Translations under genes and position numbers: made by a program | Origin: Pelagicoccus albus | Lineage (GTDB): Bacteria > Verrucomicrobiota > Verrucomicrobiia > Opitutales > Opitutaceae | Assembly (NCBI RefSeq): GCF_014230145.1 | Contig: NZ_JACHVC010000005.1 | Location: 193,501-257,500, forward strand | Length of the DNA: 64,000 nt | Direction of reading: 5' to 3' | The notes under the pieces: generated by a model | Databases searched by the model: none | Seen by the model: only the letters and a program-made list of their open reading frames with translations | Told to the model about the DNA's origin: nothing | Shown here: piece after piece, positions 53,993 to 62,812 of the stretch | Layout of the letters: the number at the start of each line of letters is the position of its first letter | How positions within the stretch are numbered: the stretch's first letter is position 1

Positions 53993-55939
53993 TTATTCGC
54001 CGACGACGGAGACTGACTCCCTTTCTGGCAAGGGGGCTTCGTCTCCCAAATAAAAACTTGGGTGTGGCGGTTGGTTGTAGGCAACGTTTTGCCACGCTAT
54101 CGCCACGCGGTATTGAGCGTCGTGCATGAGAGTGGCCATACGGTGTTCGGTTGGGATGGTGCTGGTGTAGATGCGAAGTTCCGAATTGTCGCGGCTTCGC
54201 CATACGACTTCTTCCCGCCAGTCGCCAAATAAGTCGGCCGAAAGGGCGGGAGTCGCTTTGGTGCCATTATTGGAGGTGCTTGCGTGAGCGGTTAGCAGTG
54301 TATCCAGTTCTTCGGTATCCGGATTGAACTTGAGAATGAAATTTTGATCTAGCAACTCCCGTTGCAGATCGCCATCCCACCAAATCGCGAAGTTGGTAGG
54401 GATACCCTCAGGCTTGTCGTAAATATACTCTCCAGTAGAACTGAAGACCTTGGTCATGCCCGCTCCGGCTGCCCAACTCTCGGCTCCTGGATAGCGGGGG
54501 TCCATGTTGACAGCGATGCCGCGGCCTGGACCTTCGCCTTTGTCGCCTCCTGATTCGGCGGCCTTTATGGAGGGAATGGTGAAGATAACGTCGCCCGACG
54601 CGGCGTCGCGCATGCTCATGCCCTGATCGTCGAAACGCTCTTGGATGTCGAAGATCTCCTGACCTGGGTTAGAGGGAACAAGATCGGTAACGTGCAGGGC
54701 GTCTCCGTGGCCCCAACCCTTGCTGTAGAGGCCCGTTCCGTCGTGGTCGAGCACCATGGCTCCGTATATGATCTCGTCTTTGCCATCCTCGTCAATGTCC
54801 GCGATTGAGAGGCTGTGATTGCCTTGTCCGCGGAAGGGACGGTTCTCCTCGGAGGCATCGGAATCGAAGAGCCAGCGTTCGCTCAGTTCTCCGTCCTTCC
54901 AGTCCCAAGCTACGATAACCGAGCGAGTGTAGTAGCCGCGGCACATGATTATGGATGGCGTTTCCCCATCGAGGTAGGCCACTCCGGCGAGGAAGCGGTC
55001 CATGCGATTGCCGTACCCGTCTCCCCATACCGCTTTCATTTCCTCAGAGCTCGGATTTGCGATGGTTGGGTGACGAGAGGGGAGATAATCCGTGGTGGCG
55101 AGAGCCTCCCCGGTTTCACCATCGAAGACGGTGAGGAACTCAGGGCCGGTGATGATGTAGCCGTTGTCGTTACGCCAATCCGCATCCGAGTCGCCGATCA
55201 CCTTGCCCAATCCATCGACTGTGCCATCGGCGGTCTTGCAGACTAGTTCCGCTTTTCCGTCGCCGTCGAAATCGTAAACCATGAACTGGGTGTAGTGCGC
55301 TCCGGCCCGGATGTTTTTGCCCAGATCGATCTGCCAAAGCATGTCTCCCTCCAAATTGTATGCTTGGATGAATACAGGATCCGTAATGCCGCGACGGGAG
55401 TTGTCTTGAGCCCTGTTTTCCTGCTTTAGGATAATCTCGTAGTCGCCGTCTCCGTCCAGATCAGCGGCGGAGGCGTCGTTGGGCGTGTAACCTTCTGGAG
55501 TCTGCAAGGGGATGCTAAGGTAAGGCTGAACCGGAGGCATCGCATCGAAGGTAAAGGTCCCGACGACTCCTTTTTCTTCGCCATCAACAAGAGGCTTGAC
55601 GATGTATCGAGTTTTCTGATGCAGAGCCGCTTCGCTGTCCAATAGGAAGGTTGGGCCGCTCAGTGGCTGGGCGTTAAGTTTTTCGACCGCTTTCTCTTTC
55701 GGTTTTCGGGAAGCATAATCTCCCCAGTCGGTATGATCCGCCTCTTGTATGACCTCGCGATACACGTTGAACGCGGTGTCTGGAGCTTCATTGCCAAACA
55801 GTCGCCATGATAGGGCCACGGAACCGTCGGCCTGATGGATTCCAACCAAACCACGGTCTAGCTTTTCCAGTTTAGGCGTGGCTGAAGCGAGATTCAGCAG
55901 GGCGGCGGCAGCGATCAGGGAAACGGTGCGTTTCTTCAT
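53993..55939 (-). CDS. Rhamnogalacturonan lyase (PL11)
   Basis: 648 residues, signal peptide MKKRTVSLIAAAALLNLASA. The N-terminal fibronectin-like region (LDRGLVGIHQADGSVALSWRL, split as LDRGLVGIHQ and ADGSVALSWRL) is followed by the eight-bladed propeller of PL11 (YesW/YesX family) with calcium-binding repeats: ASAADLDGDGDYEIILK, MVYDFDGDGKAELVCK, SIADIDEDGKDEII. RGQGNHSL and SADLFGDWREEVVWR are also typical. It cleaves the alpha-1,4 bond between rhamnose and galacturonate of the RG-I backbone by beta-elimination. Endo or exo mode is not clear. It follows the GH106 gene by 12 bp. Confidence 0.95.
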   Translation of the reverse strand: MKKRTVSLIAAAALLNLASATPKLEKLDRGLVGIHQADGSVALSWRLFGNEAPDTAFNVYREVIQEADHTDWGDYASRKPKEKAVEKLNAQPLSGPTFLLDSEAALHQKTRYIVKPLVDGEEKGVVGTFTFDAMPPVQPYLSIPLQTPEGYTPNDASAADLDGDGDYEIILKQENRAQDNSRRGITDPVFIQAYNLEGDMLWQIDLGKNIRAGAHYTQFMVYDFDGDGKAELVCKTADGTVDGLGKVIGDSDADWRNDNGYIITGPEFLTVFDGETGEALATTDYLPSRHPTIANPSSEEMKAVWGDGYGNRMDRFLAGVAYLDGETPSIIMCRGYYTRSVIVAWDWKDGELSERWLFDSDASEENRPFRGQGNHSLSIADIDEDGKDEIIYGAMVLDHDGTGLYSKGWGHGDALHVTDLVPSNPGQEIFDIQERFDDQGMSMRDAASGDVIFTIPSIKAAESGGDKGEGPGRGIAVNMDPRYPGAESWAAGAGMTKVFSSTGEYIYDKPEGIPTNFAIWWDGDLQRELLDQNFILKFNPDTEELDTLLTAHASTSNNGTKATPALSADLFGDWREEVVWRSRDNSELRIYTSTIPTEHRMATLMHDAQYRVAIAWQNVAYNQPPHPSFYLGDEAPLPERESVSVVGE

Positions 55940-55951
55940 TTTTTGGGGCGA

Positions 55952-58459
55952 TTAATGAACAGGGGTAACGGAGACGGGACCGAACAAGCCGTAGGGTGAG
56001 ACTTCCCAGTCCGATGCGTCAAAAGCGCGGTAGTCGATGTTGACGAAATTGATATCTTTGAAAATTCGCCATGGGACTTCGCGGCGATCCAGATCGCGGA
56101 TACGGTTGTCAGCTAGGGTCGCGATTTCGATGCGGAGCGTGTTAGTCCCTTTTTGCAAAAACTCAGCAGGGATTCTGCTGGTATACGGGCTGCGAATTAG
56201 GGTACTGACGAGTTCGTCGTTTACGAATACTTGAGCGCTGCTGGAAAGGGATCCGAGATCGAGAAGCAGGTCTGAACTCAGTTCCTTTGCCGAGAGTTCG
56301 AAAGTGTTTTCGTAGGCAAGTAGGCCGGCGAAAGCTTCGAGGCTTGGGTAGCCCAGTTCGCTGATAGGTGCGAGCTCATCCAGCGTCTTCGTTGCGGGAA
56401 GTTCTGGACCTCCCTTGAGGAAAGAAAGGCTCCATTTTCCGGCGAGTTTAATTGATGCCTTAGCTATTTTTAAGTCGGAGTCGCTGAGGAAAGGTGTCTT
56501 CTCTGAGGACGGCTTGCCTGCGAAGATAAACGTGGATTCGAAGGGATTGAGGGTGAGCTCTAGGCTTCCTCCGCTTGATTTGACGTATCCGGCTTGCCCT
56601 GTCCAAGGATCGAAACGGGTGCAGGTGCCGGCCTCTGAAAGGGAAGTCAGCTCGACGGTCTTTGTCTCGTCACTCCGGTTTACGATGAAGTAGCTAGGCG
56701 TGCCGTCGCGCAAGGTTCGGCGAATGGTCCGGAATCCGTCGGAGTCTTGCCAAGTGTCCGGGCTCATTTCTTCGATGGATGCAACAGTGCCGATTTGGAT
56801 GTAGTTTGATTCAAGAGCCTGTTCGACCAGTTTATCGAGCTCGGCTTGCCGTGACTCCCAATTGGCGAAACCGGGAACTTTCCAGTTTTTTGGGTCCTGT
56901 AGAGAAATGACGGATACGCCGTCTTGGGCTAGCTTTATGAGCGACTCGACAGTCTTGAGGGGGATGCGTTCGAAGATCGGCAGAACGATGGTAGGCGAAG
57001 TTTCTACGGAAGCTGCCAAGTCTGCGAGTTGCCGGTCGGAGATAAAGTCGAAATGCACACCAGCGTCCCAGAGCTCTTCGGCTGTCGCGTCTAGGTCGGT
57101 TCCCAGAAGCCAGTTTTTGCCATCGATGTTTTGGCGAAGTTTGGTGCCGCCAACTTCGGAGTAGGGATCGGCGGCCGGGTAATAGAGGTAGATGTCCGAG
57201 TAGGGCTGGCCCGCTTGCAGGATCATCTGGCAGCGAGCGATGTAGTCGTTGAGAGCTGGCAGATGGTTCCAAATCGGGTTGCGGTCGTTGACCTGAGTAG
57301 ACGCGTAGAAGACCCAGCCCGGCCAAGTGGCATCTTGCGGCGAGTAGGCGGTACCGTGATAGAAGAGGTGGTTGACTCCGCAGAGGAAGAGGTAGTCGGT
57401 GGCCCGTTTGATCTTGGCCAGATCGCTGGTCCAATGTTCCGAAAGCCAGGTAAAGCTCTCGGATGATACCAAGCGTTTTTTGGTAACGTGGGCAGCGGAG
57501 GAAGAGAACTTATGGATAACAAAGTGTTCTTCGTCGCCGAAAATCTCCGTCTCTGGGATATCGGTTTTGGCGTAGACGTCGAGGAGGTTGGCCGGTGAAC
57601 CGTGGGCTTGATTTCGGGTAATCAAGCCGAAGGCGTGCGTCTTCTGGTTCCAGGTATCGCTGAAGTTTTCCAGCAAAAGCTCTTCCATGGTGACGCGATA
57701 ATCGTAGCGGAAGCGCTCTTTAAGCTCCTCTGAAACTGATTCGTTTTCCGGATCGAAAATCGAATACATCTCGGGCGAGTTGAAGCGATTACGGTAGATC
57801 AACTCGTTTTGGAAATCGTGAGACCAATTCGTTTCGTATTCCCACGAATCGTGGAAAACCGCTCTCACTAGGTCTGGTGAAACCGCATTGAAAAAGGTCC
57901 GATTGAAGCGGTCGATGTAGTTGGCGACCGCATCCTGATCAAGCATGTCGATCGTGTATCCAGATCCTCCTGGCGCGGGGCGTTTGACGCGTTCTCCGCT
58001 TAGTTCCGCTGTGATCTCGTATGCCTTGGTTTCGCCTTCAGCGTTGGTGTGGCGATGGAGCTCCAGTTCTACAGCTCGCTCGTTATCCGGAACCAGTTCG
58101 TGTCCAAGTCGCCATCCAGTGCCCGGTACCACGTCCATCTGCATACCAAGGCGTTTTGCCTCCAGGCCCGCGTGGCGCATGAGCTCCAGCCATTTATCCG
58201 AAAGGAATTCCGTCTCGAGCTCCTCTTTCCCTTCGACTCCGTAGATGGGAGTGATTTCGACTCCCCCGATTCCGATTTGGGCGAAGCTTTCCAACTCCCG
58301 GGTGATTTCCTCTTTGTTAACCGCCGAGCCATGCCACCACCAACGCGTCCATGGTTTATTCTCACTCGTAGCCTCCTTCAAATCTGGTACCTGCGCTTGC
58401 GAGGGCAGGGCGGGAAGAATGAGGCTGAGTGAAAATAGAACGCTTTTTAGGTGGGGCAT
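55952..58459 (-). CDS. GH106-family alpha-L-rhamnosidase
   Basis: 835 residues, signal peptide ending PSQAQ. The N-terminal barrel shows PWTRWWWHGSAVNKEEITRE, GIGGVEITPIYG, DVVPGTGWRLGH and AVFHDSWEYETNW, then a second motif block (SSESFTWLSEHWTSD, CGVNHLFYHGTAYSP) characteristic of GH106 enzymes. A galactose-binding-type beta domain is at the C-terminus (LLLDLGSLSSSAQVFVNDE). It removes terminal rhamnose from RG-I oligosaccharides, most likely in the periplasm. It follows GH112 by 28 bp. Confidence 0.9.
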   Translation of the reverse strand: MPHLKSVLFSLSLILPALPSQAQVPDLKEATSENKPWTRWWWHGSAVNKEEITRELESFAQIGIGGVEITPIYGVEGKEELETEFLSDKWLELMRHAGLEAKRLGMQMDVVPGTGWRLGHELVPDNERAVELELHRHTNAEGETKAYEITAELSGERVKRPAPGGSGYTIDMLDQDAVANYIDRFNRTFFNAVSPDLVRAVFHDSWEYETNWSHDFQNELIYRNRFNSPEMYSIFDPENESVSEELKERFRYDYRVTMEELLLENFSDTWNQKTHAFGLITRNQAHGSPANLLDVYAKTDIPETEIFGDEEHFVIHKFSSSAAHVTKKRLVSSESFTWLSEHWTSDLAKIKRATDYLFLCGVNHLFYHGTAYSPQDATWPGWVFYASTQVNDRNPIWNHLPALNDYIARCQMILQAGQPYSDIYLYYPAADPYSEVGGTKLRQNIDGKNWLLGTDLDATAEELWDAGVHFDFISDRQLADLAASVETSPTIVLPIFERIPLKTVESLIKLAQDGVSVISLQDPKNWKVPGFANWESRQAELDKLVEQALESNYIQIGTVASIEEMSPDTWQDSDGFRTIRRTLRDGTPSYFIVNRSDETKTVELTSLSEAGTCTRFDPWTGQAGYVKSSGGSLELTLNPFESTFIFAGKPSSEKTPFLSDSDLKIAKASIKLAGKWSLSFLKGGPELPATKTLDELAPISELGYPSLEAFAGLLAYENTFELSAKELSSDLLLDLGSLSSSAQVFVNDELVSTLIRSPYTSRIPAEFLQKGTNTLRIEIATLADNRIRDLDRREVPWRIFKDINFVNIDYRAFDASDWEVSPYGLFGPVSVTPVH

Positions 58460-58487
58460 GGTTTCGGGGGGTAGGCAAAGGATTTTT

Positions 58488-60680
58488 TTAAACCGGACTT
58501 GGCTGGTCGATAATCTTAGACGCGTTGGGCTCTAGACTGATTTCGATCGCGCCACTTGCGGTGGAGATCGAAGTCGTCTGCGGCTCGCTAGAGTTGTTGA
58601 TGACGACCAGCTTTCCGGATTTCGGATAGTAGGCGCACTCGCAATAGAGGTTGGAGCTGAAGCCCTTCTCGACTAGCGATTCCTTGCCCGCTGCCCAGAA
58701 GAGGGCACGAAGCAGAACGCGGAGGTTTTTCGCTTCGTAGGTATGGCCTGCAAGATACACGCAGCGGCCTTTGGCGAATTCGTTGACCGCGATGGTTGGA
58801 GAATTTCCTTTCGCGGCCAGCACTTTGGCGGATGTATCGGTCAGATAAATACTATCGACAGTCTTGCCTAAGTCCAAGGAAGCGTCTGTATCCGCCGTGA
58901 TGAAGTGATCGGAAACGACTTCGAAGCCAGGGCGGTTGAAGGCGCTGGTCAGGCCGATCTCGCGATCGACGCCCATGATGTGAGCTAGCTGGAAGTACTG
59001 GGATCCATGACGTTGCGAGCTCGGCTCGCCGATACCGATGAATCCGCCGCCTTCGCCGATGAAGGCGGAAAGGGCTTCCACGATGCTTGGGTTTTTCCAG
59101 TATTCGCCGCCTGACCAAGAGTCATCCACGATGCCGGCGTTTATGATAACGTCGATAGATGGATCGATGCCCTTTTCGAGGATGTCGTCGAAGGAGATAA
59201 AGACGGTCTCCGCCGCGAGTCCCGAAACGGATTCCATGGCTTCATTGTAGTAGTTGCCATGGTTGAAGTGTCCGCAGCAGGCCCAAGCTCGAGTGTTGCC
59301 CCAAGCGGACAGGATGGCGACCTTGAGCGGAAGCTCTTCCGGAGCTCCGGCTTGGTGGAGGCCGCGAAGTTGGCGGAACTCATTGCCCAGCTCCTCGATG
59401 TAGTCGACGAAGTCCGGATGGTTTTCAACGAGGTGGAGGTAGCCGCCGAAGCCGATACGATCGCAGCCCTTGCGAAGGAGGGCGCGACGAATGTCGGTCC
59501 AGTAGCGCTTGCACTCTTCGGTTGGCTTGCCACCCGGCAAGAAGGAAGGTTCCCCGTTGACGCCGGTTGGGAAAAGGTAGGGGTGCATGCGAAGCTCGCG
59601 CACATTGACCGCGGGACATTCGGCTACCTTGCGGGTTTCGAAGCCATTGAAAATGCCGTCGATGATTCCGTCGAAGCCGAAGTCCTTGAAGCGTTCGTTG
59701 TAGGGCTCGATGCCGATCCAGTGGTCATTATAGAAAACGAAGGCCAGCTTGCCCGCTTCGTGGATACGGTCGACGCACTCCTTGCCGAAGGAGACGACGA
59801 GCTGGTTGATGAAGTCCATCCAGTCGCGGTAGAGCTTGGAGGGGACTTTGTAGGAATTGTTGTAGAGGCCCGCGTTGATGAAGTCTTCACTCTTTGGACG
59901 GTAGCCGAACTGCTTTTCGAACTGGCGGATCGCTTCGGTGGAAACGGAGAATTCGTAGGAGCCCCAGTCGTTTACGATGAAGCGTTGCTTGGCAGGATCG
60001 CCCCAGAACCACCAGAAGTTGTAGAACATGGAGGTCAGGCGGACCACCTTGGTGTTCGGATGATCAGCAAGCCATTTGGCAAGGTATTCGCGGATCTGGT
60101 CGCGGGCTTCCGGGTGGATCGGATCGATCGGCATGAGGTGCTCCTTGTCGCCCCAGTCATTGGTGACGTGGTTGTACATGGAGATCTCTTCCCAAATACG
60201 ATAGCAGAAGAAGTTGACCGTGTAGCGGTGCCACTTGATGGCGGACTCGATGGTGACAGAACCCTTTTCCTTGTCGAAGGACCAGCAGTCGGTGGATACT
60301 TCTTCGCCGCTAGTGCGGTCGAAAACTTGCCACCACTCTTTGGGGTCATCGTCGGAATTGATGACCAACTGCTCCTTGAAGTAGCCTTTCAGGAGATCGA
60401 CGGTCACGGTTTCGCCGTCGGCGGTAACAGGCTCGCTCATGACGCAGCATTGCTGGAGCTTGGTCGGATTTGCCTTGGCCCACTCGTTGTCAGCCCGTAC
60501 GAGGCAGAGAGTCGAGTAGATGTCGTAGTCCGACTCGGTGATTTCGGAAGAAAGCTGGGTGCCGTCCGAGTCGCGAATGACGTCGGCTCCCCATTTCTTA
60601 GCGAGCTCGAGCGTGAGGGTTTCGTAACCTGCTTCGCCGGGTAGGGTGAAGCCGCCTGTGGTGAGTGATGTGTTATCCAT
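58488..60680 (-). CDS. GH112 phosphorylase, probably beta-1,4-galactosyl-L-rhamnose phosphorylase
   Basis: 730 residues, no signal peptide, so cytoplasmic. The N-terminus GGFTLPGEAGYETLTLELAKKWGADVIRDSDG (split: GFTLPGEAGYETLTLELA and KKWGADVIRDSDGTQ), FYNFWWFWGDPAKQR, FVFYNDHWIGIEPY, FPTGVNGEPSFLPGG and ILSAWGNTRAWACCGHFN match the GH112 family. Members phosphorolyse galacto-N-biose/lacto-N-biose or D-galactosyl-1,4-L-rhamnose. Because the other operon genes attack RG-I, which carries beta-galactosyl-rhamnose units, the latter substrate is more likely; this is inference. It is the first gene of the operon. Confidence 0.87.
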   Translation of the reverse strand: MDNTSLTTGGFTLPGEAGYETLTLELAKKWGADVIRDSDGTQLSSEITESDYDIYSTLCLVRADNEWAKANPTKLQQCCVMSEPVTADGETVTVDLLKGYFKEQLVINSDDDPKEWWQVFDRTSGEEVSTDCWSFDKEKGSVTIESAIKWHRYTVNFFCYRIWEEISMYNHVTNDWGDKEHLMPIDPIHPEARDQIREYLAKWLADHPNTKVVRLTSMFYNFWWFWGDPAKQRFIVNDWGSYEFSVSTEAIRQFEKQFGYRPKSEDFINAGLYNNSYKVPSKLYRDWMDFINQLVVSFGKECVDRIHEAGKLAFVFYNDHWIGIEPYNERFKDFGFDGIIDGIFNGFETRKVAECPAVNVRELRMHPYLFPTGVNGEPSFLPGGKPTEECKRYWTDIRRALLRKGCDRIGFGGYLHLVENHPDFVDYIEELGNEFRQLRGLHQAGAPEELPLKVAILSAWGNTRAWACCGHFNHGNYYNEAMESVSGLAAETVFISFDDILEKGIDPSIDVIINAGIVDDSWSGGEYWKNPSIVEALSAFIGEGGGFIGIGEPSSQRHGSQYFQLAHIMGVDREIGLTSAFNRPGFEVVSDHFITADTDASLDLGKTVDSIYLTDTSAKVLAAKGNSPTIAVNEFAKGRCVYLAGHTYEAKNLRVLLRALFWAAGKESLVEKGFSSNLYCECAYYPKSGKLVVINNSSEPQTTSISTASGAIEISLEPNASKIIDQPSPV

Positions 60681-60973
60681 TTGTTTATCTGAAGGGGTTA
60701 AATCGAGTTGGAGTGGCGATTCGAAAAGGATGGATTTACTTCAGAATTCGTCGCTTAGGCAATCGATGAGAATCGATTGAAGATCTAGCTTTTTGCTTAC
60801 TGTCAGATCTGGGGTTGGGTAAGTTACCAAGCTAGACGGTTCGGAGCAGTTGGTCGAGCTCGAGTGGATCACCAAGATGGGTTAGGTATTTGGATTAAGG
60901 CTTGGATGCGGTCAGACGGTAAGGTCGCTGTAGGGCTTGACCGTATTCTGGGAGGTGCGAGGCTGGTCAACGT
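60681..60973. promoter_or_regulatory. Divergent promoter region of the rhamnogalacturonan locus
   Basis: This 293-bp region separates the minus-strand GH112-led operon from the plus-strand DUF6250 gene. It has no coding sequence. It contains the perfect palindrome described at 60760-60779, an imperfect one (TTGGGTAAGTTACCAA, 60814-60829), and GTCGAGCTCGAG near 60852. At least two promoters must lie here. Confidence 0.6.
60760..60779. promoter_or_regulatory. Candidate operator palindrome CAATCGAT-GAGA-ATCGATTG
   Basis: Two perfect 8-bp arms around a 4-bp centre, 80 bp before the GH112 start. A 20-bp dyad of this kind is typical of dimeric regulators such as LacI, GntR or AraC-like factors that control sugar operons. 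No regulator gene is adjacent. Confidence 0.5.
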
Positions 60974-61693
60974 ATGTTTACCAAGCGGCTTTTCTCGGCA
61001 CTCTTAACCCTACCTTTTATCCTCACAGTTACTACCATGAGCGAAGCGAATGAAGACGTAGCCTACGAGACTATCGCGTCGGACGACTTTTCCGGCGATC
61101 TCTCGAACTGGCGTATTGAACAACAGCCCGGCGGTTCCGTGTATCTGGAAGATGGAAAACTGGTGATTGCGGACAAAAAGGGTTGCAGCGTCTGGTACGT
61201 TAACGAGCTCGAGGGGCCGTTGCGTATCACTTATTCGGTTACGGTTACCTCCAAAGAACGCGTTTCCGACATGAATTGCTTTTGGATGGCTAGCGATCCC
61301 GACCATCCCGAGGATCTCTTCAAAGAAGGTCACGGCCGCGAAGGCGCCTTCGCCCAGTACGACGATTTGCGTCTCTATTACGTGGGCTACGGAGGAAATC
61401 ACAATGGGACCACCCGTTTCCGCCGCTATCTCGGTAAGGGAGAAAAACCGCTGTTGGAAGGCTATGACTTACGGGATGAAGAGCATCTTCTCAAGAGCGA
61501 CCACAAGTACGAGATCGAATTGATCGCCGACGAGGACGGAGCTCGCTACTATCGCGACGGCGAATTGGTTTTCGAATACGAAGATCCGGAGCCTTTGAAA
61601 AAGGGTTGGTTCGGATTCCGCACGGTTTGGAGTCACTTGGAAATAGATGATTTCAAGGTTGAGAAACGCGTTGGCGGAAAGGCTGAGCAATGA
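60974..61693 (+). CDS. Exported DUF6250-family protein
   Basis: 239 residues, signal peptide to about residue 25. The mature protein has [56 protein letters not shown], split as [10 protein letters not shown] and [10 protein letters not shown], and [19 protein letters not shown]. This is the DUF6250 pattern, a concanavalin-like beta-sandwich often found with polysaccharide-degrading genes. A lyase or carbohydrate-binding role is suspected but not shown. Its TGA overlaps the ATG of the next gene (ATGA). Confidence 0.8.
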   Translation: MFTKRLFSALLTLPFILTVTTMSEANEDVAYETIASDDFSGDLSNWRIEQQPGGSVYLEDGKLVIADKKGCSVWYVNELEGPLRITYSVTVTSKERVSDMNCFWMASDPDHPEDLFKEGHGREGAFAQYDDLRLYYVGYGGNHNGTTRFRRYLGKGEKPLLEGYDLRDEEHLLKSDHKYEIELIADEDGARYYRDGELVFEYEDPEPLKKGWFGFRTVWSHLEIDDFKVEKRVGGKAEQ

Positions 61694-62769
61694 AGGTCGC
61701 GGGATTCGCGTTAAGCGTCGCCCTCGTTTCGCAGGCCTTCGGTCTGGAGCGGGAAGGGGTGGAATTCAAAGTCTTTCAATTTCCAGCCGACGAGATTCCT
61801 CGCATCGATGGGGATGCATCGGATTGGGACCTCGTTCCGGAAAGTTATGTCGTGGGAACGGAGGAGCTTTGGGAAGATTCGGGCAAGCATGAAGGCCACC
61901 TTCCAGAGAGCTTAGATATCAGCGTGAAAGTTGGCTGGGTAGAAGGAATGAACCGGCTCTATTTTCTCTATGAAGCCTACGACGACTATTGGGATTTCGC
62001 TCTGCCCGGATTGAAGAACGATACCTTTGAAATCGTGGTGGACGCAGACTTGTCCGGCGGTCCCTTGATCGATCGCTTCCGCGAAAACGAGGAAGTAATG
62101 AGCGAAGGGGATGCCTGGATGGCCATGCACGGAGCTCACGCCCAGAACTATCACATCTTCACCCCTGCCCGCGACAAGGACTGGTGCATGTACTGGGGAC
62201 CCGCCCAATGGCTGAAGGCTCTGCCGTATTCGAATTACGCCTACACCTACGATTTTGAGCCCGGAGAGGGCGGGAAGCTGAAGCTAGAGTTTTGGATAAC
62301 CCCGTTTGACTACGCGGGAGCCGAAGGTCCGGAGCGAGCGGTACCGAGCATTTTGCGAGAGGACAAGCTCATCGGTCTGGCTTGGGCGATCATCGACTAC
62401 GATGACCAAGAGAGCACTCGCAACAATGGCTTTTGGAATCTCTCGCGAAGCCACACCATGTATGGTCAGGCTTCGGAGTTGGTTGCCTTTCGCTTAATGC
62501 CGATTGAGGGGGAGTTGTTGCCCGATCTGAAAGCGAAATGGGAGGTTGCCAGCTTGGATCACGAAAAGCGCGAGGCACGTTTTGCAGACCAATCAATTGG
62601 TGACGTTGAGAGCTGGTCCTGGGATTTTGGAGACGGAACTACATCCAGTGAGCAAAACCCGACTCACGTTTATGAAGAGGCGGGTTATTTCGTGGTGACC
62701 CTTACCGTTAGTGATGGCCAAGAGGAGTCGACCTACAGTCGCGTCTGGGACGTGACTTTTAAGGATTAA
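61690..62769 (+). CDS. Exported protein with CBM9-like and PKD domains
   Basis: 359 residues, short signal peptide ([18 protein letters not shown]). The first two thirds form a CBM9-like or DOMON-type beta-sandwich ([21 protein letters not shown], split as [15 protein letters not shown] and [33 protein letters not shown]). The C-terminal third (about 275-355) is a PKD domain ([21 protein letters not shown], split as [10 protein letters not shown] and [12 protein letters not shown]). It probably binds sugar polymers at the cell surface. Translation is coupled to the DUF6250 gene by a 4-base overlap. Confidence 0.78.
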   Translation: MKVAGFALSVALVSQAFGLEREGVEFKVFQFPADEIPRIDGDASDWDLVPESYVVGTEELWEDSGKHEGHLPESLDISVKVGWVEGMNRLYFLYEAYDDYWDFALPGLKNDTFEIVVDADLSGGPLIDRFRENEEVMSEGDAWMAMHGAHAQNYHIFTPARDKDWCMYWGPAQWLKALPYSNYAYTYDFEPGEGGKLKLEFWITPFDYAGAEGPERAVPSILREDKLIGLAWAIIDYDDQESTRNNGFWNLSRSHTMYGQASELVAFRLMPIEGELLPDLKAKWEVASLDHEKREARFADQSIGDVESWSWDFGDGTTSSEQNPTHVYEEAGYFVVTLTVSDGQEESTYSRVWDVTFKD

Positions 62770-62779
62770 CCTTTCAAGC

Positions 62780-62801
62780 GGCGTGGCCAGCAAGCCACGC
62801 C
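62780..62801. terminator. Hairpin between convergent genes
   Basis: GGCGTGGC pairs perfectly with GCCACGCC around CAGCAA. No T run follows in either direction, so it may be a weak or Rho-assisted terminator. Confidence 0.4.
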
Positions 62802-62812
62802 TCATGCTTGCC

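Noticed and set aside
59259-60644. A 461-codon open frame antisense to the GH112 gene
   Set aside because: The GH112 protein on the other strand has clear family motifs. The antisense product is a low-complexity Val/Asp/Glu-rich shadow caused by codon bias.
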